64,000 bases of DNA from Helianthus annuus (lineage: Eukaryota; Streptophyta; Magnoliopsida; Asterales; Asteraceae). The DNA is taken from positions 32,256,904-32,320,903 of the forward strand of contig NC_035444.2 in NCBI RefSeq assembly GCF_002127325.2, read 5' to 3'. The notes below the pieces were generated by a model. That model was not told the DNA's origin. It made no database searches and saw only the letters and a program-made list of their open reading frames with translations. Positions within the stretch are counted from its first letter, which is position 1. Each line of letters starts with the position of its first letter. Below, one piece after another: positions 53,689 through 64,000 of the stretch. The position numbers were made by a program, and so were the translations under genes.

Positions 53689-56600
53689 ATGGCTAATAGT
53701 GGTAATGAACCAGTAAATGAAGCTAATTAGTCAGAGCAACATCCAGGGGATCAATATATGACTAGACAAGATATTGAAAATATTGTTGCTCAAGGGATAG
53801 CTAATGCTATTCCAGCATTTGTTGCTGCTGTGAAAAATCCAATCGAACCGCAACATATTATTCCTAGTAAACATACTATTGAGGATAACTTCAGTAATAG
53901 TATAAACGGGGGTAATAATCATGCTAATCATGATAATGAATCGCAGCACACGCCGCTCCCTAAGAAACGAAAGGCTGCAACACCTGGTTGCACTTTCAAA
54001 GAGTTCCTTGCTTGTAAACCCACTGAATTTGCAGGCAACGAAGGGGCAACTGCATCACTGCGTTGGTTCGAGAAAACCGAAGCAGTAATTGCAATAAGTA
54101 AGTGTGCCAAAGATGATCAGGTTATGTACGCATCAAATCTATTTAAAGAAGGAGCACTCGAATGGTGGAACACTGTGTTACAAGCTAAAGGAAGAAATAG
54201 GGCTTATGCTATGACTTGGGAAGAATTCAAGAATCTGGTTGAAAGAAAATTCTGTCCTGAGTATGAAAAGGAACAAATGGCAAATAAGTTCCTAAACCAT
54301 CGGATGTTAGGTGTGGATTGTCGTGGTTACACTTCGACATTCTTTGAATATGCTAGAGTGGTACCAACACTGGCTTCGCCAGAACCGGTACTCATTTCTC
54401 GCTATATTTGGGGATTAATTAGTGAAATTCGCAATATCGTTAAGGCTGCGAGACCTCGCACTATTGACGATGCAGTAGAATTAGCTAACACCCTAACTGA
54501 TGAACTGATACGCACAAGAGAGGAAGATAGGAAGAAGGAATTAGCTCAGAAAATTACCCAAGGATTTAGGATGGGTAATAGTAGTAATTTCAAGAAGAGA
54601 GGAACAGGGCAATCTTCAACTGTGCCATTCTGCAAAATTTGCCGGAAGAACCATTTTGGAAAATGTAATAGAATTTGCAATTTTTGCAAGACAACAGGAC
54701 ATCGTGAAGAAAACTGCAGAAAGAGATCCATAATTTGTTACAATTGTGGAGAAGCTGGACATTTCAAAACAGAATGTCCTAAGTTAGCCAACCCAGTAGA
54801 CAACAAACCCAAGGCAGCCGAAGGAGCTACTAAGAAAAATGCCAGAGCATTCCAGCTAACTACTCAAGAAGCAGAGCTCATTCCGGATGTCATAGCCGGT
54901 ACGTTTTTGGTTCACAACGTTTATGCAAAAGTATTATTTGACTCTGGTGCAAACCAAAGTTTTATAAATACTTCATTCTGTCAAGCTCTTAAGTTACCCT
55001 TAACTACCGTTAGGCAGAGTTTTACAGTTGAAACTGCGGATGGGAATTCCGTAAAAATCAATCAGGTTTTGCAAAAAGTAGAAATAGAACTTTCAGGTCA
55101 TAAGTTTACTGCAAACCTATTGCCTATGAAATTAGCTGAATTTGATGTTGTGTTAGGAATGGATTGGTTAATAGCCAACCATGCTCAAATCATTTGTGAT
55201 AGAAACTCTATAGAAATTCAAGCACCTACTGGAGAAGTAATTATGATTACAGGAGATAAACCTCGAAAGCCACTAAAGTTCATATCAGCAATGAAAGTTG
55301 CTAACTATGAACGGAAACAAGGAATAGTATATATGATTTCAGTAATCATTAGTACTAAAGGAAAAGAACTTAAGGAAATTCCTGTAGTCTCAGAATACCC
55401 AGATGTATTTCCAGAAGATTTACCTGGGTTACCACCAGATAGGGAGGTAGAATTTAGGATTCATCTAATTCCAGGAACTATACCGATAGCCAAGGCACCC
55501 TATCGATTAGCTCCTACCGAAATGCTAGAATTAAAGAAGCAATTAGATGAATTACTAAGCAAAGGATTCATACAACCTAGTTCATCCCCCTGGGGTGCAC
55601 CAGTGTTGTTTGTGAAAAAGAAAGATGGATCGATGAGAATGTGTATCGATTATAGAGAATTAAATAAAGTTACAATTAAGAATCGATACCCATTACCTAG
55701 GATTGATGATCTTTTCGATCAATTACAAGGCGCTAAATATTTTTCTAAGATAGACTTGCGCTCTGGATATCATCAATTAAAGGTTCAAGAAGAAGACATA
55801 CCTAAAACTGCTTTTAGAACTAGGTATGGACATTATGAGTTTACAGTCATGCCCTTTGGATTAACTAATGCACCTGCAGCATTTATGGACATGATGAACA
55901 GGATCTGTAAACCATATTTGGATAAATTTGTAATTGTTTTCATAGACGATATACTTATTTATTCAAAAAGTCAGGTCGAACATTGTCAGCACTTGCATGC
56001 ACTCTTAACTTTGTTAAGAAAAGAAAAGTTGTATGCTAAATTCTCAAAATGTGAATTTTGGCTACAAGAAGTGCAATTCCTAGGACACATGGTGAATCAC
56101 GAAGGTATTCACGTAGATCCTGCTAAGATAGAAGCAATTACCAATTGGAAGGTTCCGCAAACTGCAATGGAAATCAGAAGTTTTATAGGTTTAGCCGGAT
56201 ATTATAGACGGTTTATTAAGGATTTTTCCAAGATAGTTGTACCATTAACTAAACTAACCTGTAAAGCCATTAAGTTTGAGTGGGGACCTAAACAAGAAGA
56301 AGCCTTCAGAATCTTAAAGCAGAAATTAACCAATGCTCCAATCTTAGCTTTACCAGAAGGAATAGAAGATTTTGAAGTATATTGTGATGCTTCGAAATTA
56401 GGATATGGATGCGTGTTGATGCAACGCAAGAAGGTAATTGCGTATGCTTCCAGACAATTGAAAAAGCACTAAGAAAACTATACGACTCATGATTTAGAAT
56501 TAGGAGCTATAGTTTTTGCCCTTAAGATATGGAGACATTATCTGTATGGAAGTAAGTTTACTGTTTATACAGATCATAAGAGTTTAAGGTATATATTTGG

Positions 56601-58187
56601 GCAAAAAGAGCTAAACATGAGGCAAAGAAGATGGATGGAAATCCTGAGTGATTACGACTGTGATATTCAATATCTCGAAGGAAAGGCAAACGTAGTTGCA
56701 GATGCCTTAAGTTGTAAGTATCATGAGAAGCAAAGACGAGTCCGTGCTCTTAGAATAAATCTACAAGTAGATTTAATGAAACAATTGCAGGAAATTCAGG
56801 AAACAGCAATCAAGGACGATACCGAAGCAATGAAAGGTTACCTAAAAGAATTGGAACAAGGAAATGATGGAATTTGGAAATTCCACAAAAGCAGAATTTG
56901 GGTACCTAAACAGGGAAATTTAAGATCAAAGATTTTAGAGGAAGCTCATAAATCTAGGTATACTATACACCCAGGAAACAATAAGATGTACCAAGATTTA
57001 AGAAAGAATTTTTGGTGGATAGGAATGAAAAAGGATATAGCCGAATACGTATCTAAGTGTTTAACCTGTTCACAAGTTAAAGCCGAACATCAGAAACCTT
57101 CAGGCCTACTACAACAGTTAGAAATGCCTGTATGGAAATGGGAACTCATAACAATGGACTTTGTTACTAAGTTACCCAAAACCAGAAAAGGTAATGATGC
57201 AATTTGGGTAATTGTAGATCGATTAACCAAATCCGCTCATTTTCTACCAATAAAGGAAACCTTTAGTATGGAAAGGTTAGCCAAGTTGTACGTAGATGAA
57301 ATAGTATCCTTACATGGAGTTCCACTCTCCATTGTATCAGATAGAGATAGTCGTTTCACTTCCTGTTTCTGGACAAGTTTCCAAGAATCAATGGGAACTC
57401 GACTGAATCTGAGTACTGCATATCATCCACAGACAGACAGACAAAGTGAAAGGACGATCCAAATCTTAGAAGACATGCTCCGAGCATGTATAATTGACTT
57501 TGGAGGTAATTGGGATAACCATTAATTGAATTCTCCTATAACAATAGTTATCACTCAAGTATCGAAGCCGCTCCATTCGAAGCACTATATGGACGCAAGT
57601 GCAGAACTCCCGTATGTTGGGCAGAAATAGGAGAAAGTCAATTATCAGGTCCAGAAATCGTGCAAGGAACCAGAGACAAGATAACTCAAATCAAGGAAAG
57701 ATTGAAAACAGCCAGAGATCGCCAGAAAAGCTATGCAGACAATCGTCGCAAGCCACTTGAGTTCCAGATAGGAGACAAAGTACTGTTGAAAGTATCTCAT
57801 TGGAAAGGAGTAGTACGATTCAGTAAGAAAGGAAAACTAAGTCCCATATATGTTGGACCATTCCCAGTGATTCAACGAATCGGGCCAGTTGCTTATCGCT
57901 TACAACTACCAGAAGAGCTAACCGGAGTACATGATGTATTTCATGTATCCAATCTTAAGAAATGTCTATCAGACGAATCCCTGGTAGTACCTCTTCAAGA
58001 TGTAGAGGTAAATAAAAAGCTGAAATTCATAGAGAAACCTTTACAAATAGAAGATAGGAAAATCAAGTTTCTCAAACACAAACGATTAGTACTGGTGAAA
58101 GTAAAATGGGAACCCAAAAGAGGACCGGAATATACTTGGGAACTGGAGTCAGAAATGAAGCGGAAATACCCTCATCTATTTCAATGA
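53689..58187 (+). pseudogene. Gag-pol of Tekay-like B, broken by a few lesions
   Basis: ATG at 53689 directly follows TATTATCAG. A TAG at 53728-53730 stops the frame after 13 codons; it reopens in phase at 53758. The 904-codon frame to 56472 has gag, three zinc knuckles ([40 protein letters not shown]), protease ([10 protein letters not shown]), RT ([10 protein letters not shown]) and the start of RNase H ([10 protein letters not shown]). A TAA at about 56470 follows LKKH. 56617-57525 has the end of RNase H and integrase ([34 protein letters not shown] with the usual Gly as Arg). A deletion of about 7 bases at 57523 shifts the frame. 57660-58187 is the integrase C-terminus and chromodomain (GPEYTWELE...YPHLF). 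Confidence 0.93.
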
Positions 58188-58223
58188 ATCTCGAGGACGA
58201 GATTTTTCCTAAGGTGGGGAGAA

Positions 58224-59660
58224 TGTAACAACTCTCATTAAAATTAATACTTTTGATGATAATTAGTTAATATGGAAACCCTAATCGAGACACCCAAGTA
58301 ATTCCGCACTAACCCTAAAATTTCCGGAATAATCAGAATCAAGATCAGGGCCCCTAAAACTCAAGGGGGGTAAAAACCTAATCACGATTATCCATCCAAT
58401 TCGTTGTCCAGATAGAAATTAACAAAAAACTTGAGTCACCCAGGCTAGTCCCGATCGTGGCAAGCCTATAGTAATTAGGTGTACTTTACGGACCTTAAAG
58501 GTAACTCCTTACGGACCGTAAGCCTACCAGTTTCCCTTACGGACCGTAAGGGTTAAGTCATACGGTCCGTAAGCGATGCTATTTTCTGGCTATAAATAGC
58601 CGACCTTGGGACTTGAAATTGGAACTGAAAACGACGTTCAATTGCTGTCTGTACGTCGAATTAGCACTAAATTACTACAATTAAACACACACACTGCATT
58701 CGAATCGCTGCCGCAAAACAGGGTAATTACTCGATCGCTATTACGATTCATTTTCCGAGATCAATATATCCAAAGAATGTTTAAGTGCCGCCCACATTAG
58801 GGTTATACTTTGTCGTTCGTCGTTAAATCGATGAATGTTTAAGTATTGCACTTTGTCGTTCATTGTGAGAATTTGATCTCGTGAGTTATCGTGACTGCTG
58901 TATTGATCACTAACCCAGTTTTGTGTGCATTATTATTACTATTAGGTTAACGAGGCTAAATCATATTCTGTTCGTATTAAATCTGCAATGTGAGTCATTC
59001 TTCTTTTTATCAAATGTTTTACAATACTCCAAATTATTTTCAGAATTATAACTTACAATGATTAAGTTGATGTAATCACCAAATTACAGCCAGTATGTGG
59101 GGTATTGTGCACATTACTACGGTTTAAATCATTTTAGGTGGGCGAACCTAATTTTAATTGATTTACGTCATTCATTGGGGCAGCCAATGGTGATATGACC
59201 ACTGTCACAGATCCGGTCGGGTGACAAATACTGTGGGTAGTTGGTTGATATCAGAAACATGCGTAAAAGATCTTAACACTGTGAATAATAATAAATGTGT
59301 CATTTTCAGTAAAATGAATGATTCACTCAGTATTTCCCCGCTGACAAAACCTTTTTCAAACATGTTTCAGGTGATCTACTGTAAATCAGGAAAAGTGTCG
59401 AGGAGCATTACAAGCTTACGATAGTGGCTCAAATATAAAATAAAGCAATATGTTTTGAAATAAAGATTTATCAGAAAAATCTTCTTATTGTAAATTATCG
59501 GGGTTTTGTCCCGAATTGTGAATTGAAATAATCGGGAAAATTTTTAGCTTTAAACGATCCTGATGTTAAAATTCCGCTGCTAAACTCAATTAAATAAATA
59601 TCACGGGATTTCTGTCCCGCGGGCCCTGAAACGGGTTAAACCGGATCGGGGGCCGTGACA
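58224..59660 (+). repeat. 3' LTR of Tekay-like B
   Basis: 1437 bp, preceded by a polypurine tract (58211-58223) and followed by the TSD CTACT. The first promoter palindrome (58483-58501) has lost its symmetry; the others remain. Confidence 0.95.
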
Positions 59661-59665
59661 CTACT

Positions 59666-61950
59666 TCCTTAAAAGATTACCGCCCGATTAATCTCATCGG
59701 TTGTCTTTCCAAAGTGGTTTCGAAGATTCTTGCTTTGAGGATCAAAAAGGTGGTGGGTAAAATCATTGGTCCGGAACAATCGGCTTACATCGAAGGGAGG
59801 AATATCTTAGATGGGCATTTGGTGATCAATGAGACTATAGCTTGGGCCAAATCTAAAAATTTGAAATGCATGCTCTTCAAAGTTGATTTTGATATAAGGC
59901 TTTCGACTCGGTTAATTGGAAGTATCTTGATTCGGTAATGGGTCTTATGGGTTTCGGTAGCAAGTGGAGGATGTGGGTGTCGAGCATGTTATCATCTGGG
60001 AAAGCTTCGGTGCTCGTGAATGGGTCTCCCACCAAGGAGTTCAAGTTTGAGCGCGGAGTGAAGCAAGGAGATCCTCTATCGCCATATCTTTTTCTTATTG
60101 CTATTGAAGGCCTCAATGGAATGATTAAAAAGGCGATTAGCAACAACGTGTTCAAAGGGGTGGCCCTTCCTAACCAAGGTCCGATCGTTTCGCATGTGTT
60201 ATACGCCGATGACGCTTTGTTTATTGGCGATTGGGAAGCGGGCAATGTGCTAAATCTAGCTAGAATTTTAAGGTGTTTTCACCTCGCGTCTGACTTAAAA
60301 GTTAACTTCCACAAAAGAAAGGTTTCTGGGGTGGGGGTGGGGCCTTTGGAAGTCAAATTCATGGCAAACATCCTAAACTGTGACACGGCGTCTCTGCCTT
60401 TCAGCTTTCTTGGGTTGCCGATTGTTGCCAACATGGGAAAATCGGTGAGTTGGAGTCCAGTTGTGGAGAGACTCAAAAGTAGGCTTAATGCTTGAAAAGC
60501 TTCTTGTCTTTCTTTTGGCGGTAGGCTCACTCTTGTTAAGGCGGTTCTCGGCGCCTTGCCGTTATATTTTCTCTCCATGTTTCGTGCCCTGAAGAAAGTG
60601 ATTCTTAATTTAGAGAAAATTAGAAGGAATTTCCTTTGGGGTGGTCTTGAAGACACTCACAAAATCAATTGGGTCGCGTGGAGGAAAGTTGTTATGCCCA
60701 AAGAGTATGGCGGGTTGGGGGTGGGTTGTCTTAGAATTCAGAATTTGGCGCTCATTGCGAAGTGGTTGTGGAGATGGAGGATGGAGCCGAAGGCCCTTTG
60801 GGTTAAATGCATTAAGGCTATTCATCGCTTGGATAACTCCGCGGACGAGGTTAAAGCTAATCGGGTAGGTATTGGGCCGTGGGCGCATTTCTTAAAGGCT
60901 GAAAGGGATTTATCGGGTGTTGGGGTTTATATTAGGGAGTTTCTGGTGAGATCTGTAGGGGTAGGTGATAAGACTAGGTTCTGGAGAGACGCGTGGTTCG
61001 GCAAGACTCCTTTGTGCTCCTTATTTCCGGATCTTTACGCCTTGGAAATGAATAAGTCTTGCCTTATTAACGAAAGGGTGATCTACGATACTTCAGGTTC
61101 TATCCAGATCATGTGGAATTGGAAGAGAAAGAAGCTTTCAGACAAAGAGAAGGATGAGGCGGCCGACCTTCTTTTGATGGTAAATTCTTTCGTTTTCAGT
61201 ACCGGTGAGGACTCTTGGAGGTGGGTCGGTAACGGGGAAAACTCATTTTCTGTCAAGTCATTAAGGAGCATCATTGAAAAGAAGCTTTGTGGGCCATCTA
61301 CTCAGGTATGTCACTGGCTTAATTGGGTTCCGGTGAAAGTTAATTGCTTCGTTTGTAGGGCGTTTCAAAACAGGATTCCTGTGGCGAACAATCTTAGGAG
61401 ATTGCGCTCACTGTCACAATGTGGTGGAGACGGTTGACCACTTGTTTCTTGGATGTGAAAAGGCGAAGCAGGTCTGGAGAAGAATCTCGGTTTGGTCGAA
61501 ATGGGATTTCACGGGTTTGGATAATCTGGAGCAGCTCAGGTCTCTTTTGGAAGAGGCGGACTCGGCTTTGCAGCATAAGCTTCTGCTGAGTATCTCCGAC
61601 TCGGTTTTATGGGGTTTGTGGAAAGCGAGAAACGAAATTCTTTTTAGGGGGATAAATCGGACAGGGGAAGCCATCATGGAAGAGGTTGTGTCGACTCTTT
61701 TCAATTGGATTAAACTTAGGTCCAGGAACCTCTGGTGGGTGGAAGGAATGGATTTCTAATCCCTTTTCCACTTTATTGTAATGTAATGTAATTTTGCTGC
61801 TTGGGTGTTTTTGTTTCTCTTTTTTTGTTTTGCTTTTGGCCAGCTTTGGTCTTTCTGTTTTCTGTCTCTTTGTTGCCAGCTATCGCTGGTTGTTTTCCCC
61901 TATTTCTTTATGAATGCTGCTGTTCCAAAAAAAAAAAAAAAAAAAAAAAA
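59666..61950 (+). pseudogene. LINE RT and C-terminal domain with poly(A), broken
   Basis: Continues the LINE interrupted at 50608. RT phrases: SLKDYRPINLIGCLSKVV, GPEQSAYIEGRNILDGH, RGVKQGDPLSPYLFL and the active site YADD (60202-60213). After a stop near 60494 comes GGRLTLVKAVLGALPLYF, then the zinc-binding region (FSVKSLR..., WLNWVPVKVNCFVCRA). After a frameshift near 61420 it ends HLFLGCEKAKQVWRRI and LWKARNEILFRG. Another frameshift lies near 59890 in the FDSVNW region. The 3' end is an AT/T-rich tail region and about 25 A (61926-61950). A non-LTR element of the plant L1 group. Confidence 0.92.
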
Positions 61951-62354
61951 ACCAACCCAGACACTTATTTTAAGAACATGATAATGACCTAAAAACACAC
62001 ATAACATCACGAAATCAATGCATGACAGTAGTAATCTCAAATAAACCTATCTTTATAGGTTACCATAATTTAGATGATTGGAAGTCGTTAAAGTATGCAA
62101 ACATATCCACCATCTAGGCGTCACATCATAGTTCTCTTGAGAATGGTCCATCTCACAAAAACAATGGAAATGGGAGGATGGTCATACCTCACTAATTTTT
62201 TTTTAAAATTTTCCACTTTTTTTTTAACTTTAACAAATAAAAGAGGAAAATACTTTCATTAATATTAAAAAAACAATACATAAACTTAAAAAAACATAAA
62301 CTTAAAAAAAATCCTAATAACTTAAAAAAAACATAAACTTATAAAAATCATCCA
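61951..62354. other. AT-rich spacer between LINE and Harbinger-type gene
   Basis: Poly(A)/poly(T) and short AACTTAAAAAAA repeats (62280-62340). GAGAATGGTCCATCTC at 62139-62154 could be an end region of a Harbinger-type element, but no border is proven. Confidence 0.4.
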
Positions 62355-63681
62355 TTTTGATGCTTCTTGATGATGTCTTCTTGCAATTTTTTTTAAGTCG
62401 AGCGTTTTGCTTCGAGATAACTATCAACATCCATCGTCAATATATCCCACTATTTGAGCCGAACCTTATCATCGGCCAATCGTAACTTTTCTCCAGTCAC
62501 GCGTGACTTTTCTTCGATCGTCCGTTCCTTCGCCCTTGCCTTTTGGGTCATGACCTCGGTCTATGTTTTAAATTGCGTCATAAACTCCTTCATATTCAGA
62601 TCAATCTTTTGCTTTTCTTTCTTTGAGGCCGCCTCCTTCTTTGATTTGTCCCGGCCCGAGGGACGTTCCGCTTTCCTTACGGCGTACTCTTCTTCATCGA
62701 ACTCGGCGTCATCGTTTAAATTTATGTGACATCTCGCGTCCGAGCCGCCGGCTCTATAACTACCGGTCTCCGAGGTTATTTGACGTTTTGCCATCTCCAC
62801 CTCGATCGGAACCGGGGCCCACTTTGGGGCGGTTCGCATAACTTCCCACGCCCGAACGTGTGCGAACATGGTATTATGGTTCGGCTTGTAATTTTCCAAT
62901 GCCTTTTTGAAGACATCCTCGTCGCTCATCCCACTACGACGCCCACTTGAATATATTTTATTATATTCTTCCGAAAACTTGTTGACGAACCCGTCATTTT
63001 TCGCCACTTAGAAGATACTGAGTCGACATCTCGATACGGTCATTGTTCCATTATCTCAAGAAACTTTGCCAAAACCGATCTCCAAAACCCCTCACCCGTT
63101 TGATTGTTACCTATAATCGACAAAAATATATGTTACAAAAATTTTAAAAATTAATACTACAAAGTATATACTTAAAAAAATACAAGTTATTTTTACGTAC
63201 CTTTAATGGGGTGTGTGGACGAGCCTATAAAAGCCTTCGCTAAGGCTTCTTCCTCGAGTTGCGCCCATTGTTTCGGCTTCGGTTTGGACGGGTGGCTTTG
63301 CTCACCCGTAACTTGCTTGCTTTTTTCGTTTGTTTGTTTGTTTGCGGTTGGGTATCGGGAACAATTTCAACAACATCTTCGTCGGGTTCGGTTCAAATGG
63401 GTTGCGATGGTTGTCGGGTTGAACGGGTTGCACGGGTTGGATATTAAAAGGATTACACATCAAGTGTTGTATGGCTTGACTTTGTTGCGTGTTCGCAAAA
63501 ACATTCGGTGAGTTTTGGAAAGCGACAAAAGTGTTTGCGGAAAATTGACCGAATGGGTTCGGTTCCATCGTGGGATAGTACCCCGGCACCGAAATACATT
63601 CGGGTTGTTCGGGGGGTTCGGGTTTTTGGGGTTGTTCGGGTTGTTGGGGACGTTTGGGTTGTTCGGGTTGAAGGGATCCAT
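62355..63681 (-). pseudogene. Myb/SANT-type protein of PIF/Harbinger ORF1 kind, broken
   Basis: Minus-strand exon 1 (63205-63681) encodes an Asn/Pro-rich start (NPNNPNVPNNPNNPK) and, after a frameshift in a GTTT repeat near 63340, PKQWAQLEEEALAKAFIGSS, the start of a trihelix/SANT domain; the donor is AAAG|GTACGT. After an intron, exon 2 (from about 63113) reads QTGEGFWRSVLAKFLEIME, a TGA, DVDSVSSKWRKM, then FVNKFSEEYNKIYSSGRRSG, FKKALENYKPNH and a Lys/Glu-rich tail with a TAG near 62560. This layout is that of plant Harbinger ORF1 proteins and related 'glutathione S-transferase T3-like' proteins, which help the transposase enter the nucleus and bind DNA. The transposase ORF itself is not in the window. 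Confidence 0.78.
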
Positions 63682-64000
63682 TGTAGAATATTTTTTTTTA
63701 TAAAAAGGGAAGAAGGTTTTAAAAAATTAGAGAGAGAGAGAAGATTGTAGTGGGTGAAAAGTGGTGAATATATATAATTTTTTGTTGTATTTTGGTATAA
63801 ATTTCAAATATAGCCGTTTGTATATTTGAAATTGGAAATTAATTTTTTTTAAACGGTCAAATGCATGGGAATGGCAAACAATTTTGTCATTTAGTGCTTC
63901 GTCTCCAACGTCTAGTACTGATCAAAAGCCCTAAAACATCGTTTTGTAATTCAACAAAAAACTTAACCCCGTTAAGCTATTTTAACAACGGACTATTTTA
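63682..64000. other. Upstream region of the Harbinger-type gene
   Basis: AT-rich with GAGAGAGAGA at 63730-63740 and TATATATAA near 63770, plausible promoter or leader of the minus-strand gene. Nothing else recognised; the window ends here. Confidence 0.4.

Larger units (their letters stand above)
50609..59660 (+). mobile_element. Tekay-like Ty3/gypsy element B, full length, lightly broken
   Basis: LTRs 50609-52043 (1435 bp) and 58224-59660 (1437 bp), about 99% identical by eye; TSD CTACT (50604-50608 and 59661-59665). Primer site TGGTATCAGAGCC at 52053-52065. Order: 5' LTR, two accessory ORFs, gag-pol with chromodomain, polypurine tract AAGGTGGGGAGAA, 3' LTR. It resembles element A in gag-pol but has much shorter LTRs. 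Three or four lesions make this copy non-autonomous. Confidence 0.95.

Noticed and set aside
1..64000. tRNA or rRNA genes
   Set aside because: None seen on reading both strands; the iMet-like hits are primer binding sites next to LTRs, not tRNA genes.

Overview
This is a stretch of nuclear DNA from a flowering plant, made almost entirely of transposable elements, many inserted into one another. I found no clearly intact host gene, rRNA, tRNA or CRISPR array. The evidence for a eudicot plant is: several Ty3/gypsy lineages (chromoviruses and Tat) with tRNA-iMet or TGGCGCC-type primer sites, plant LINEs, hAT, MULE, Tourist/Harbinger and Helitron signatures, and fragments of plant PPR and sulfotransferase genes. 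The repeat flavour (CGCCGTTTT and TTTACG arrays, elements bounded by TA microsatellites) makes me think of Asteraceae, but that is only inference.

Layout. 56-5110: degenerate chromovirus (minus strand) with 222-bp LTRs. 5406-5869: broken fragment of a plant PPR-like gene. 5928-7632: non-autonomous LTR element with apparently identical LTRs and a CGGTCT-rich interior. 8453-8618: tandem duplication and a Helitron-type 3' end. 8648-8860: CTATACG minisatellite. 9155-9530: LINE 3' end (minus). 9583-31100: a chain of elements separated by (TA)n tracts. One of them is split by a 14.2-kb Tekay-like element (A, 10443-24629, minus) with apparently identical 3529-bp LTRs, an uninterrupted 1525-aa gag-pol and an extra 448-codon ORF ahead of gag. 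About 31140-34900: LTR-like DNA carrying a MULE (32089-33378). 34901-36066: 3' part of a dead hAT transposon. 36226-46487: degenerate Tat-lineage element (plus) with an archaeal-type RNase H, an antisense ORF and a solo LTR inside its RT. 46790-50132: dead sulfotransferase gene (minus) split by a hAT deletion derivative and a solo LTR. 50423-61950: internally deleted LINE split by a second Tekay-like element (B, 50609-59660, plus), which also has ORFs ahead of gag. 62355-63681: broken Myb/SANT-type protein of Harbinger-ORF1 type (minus).

Exact target-site duplications (TSDs) could be read for ten insertions, so much of the insertion order can be worked out. The two Tekay-like elements are the most interesting part. 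Both carry extra ORFs between the primer binding site and gag, and nearly every ORF start in both lies just behind a good 3' splice-site sequence. This suggests a retroelement that makes several spliced mRNAs. Element A looks recently inserted and possibly still competent. Element B also carries a row of near-identical palindromes just upstream of its TATA box.
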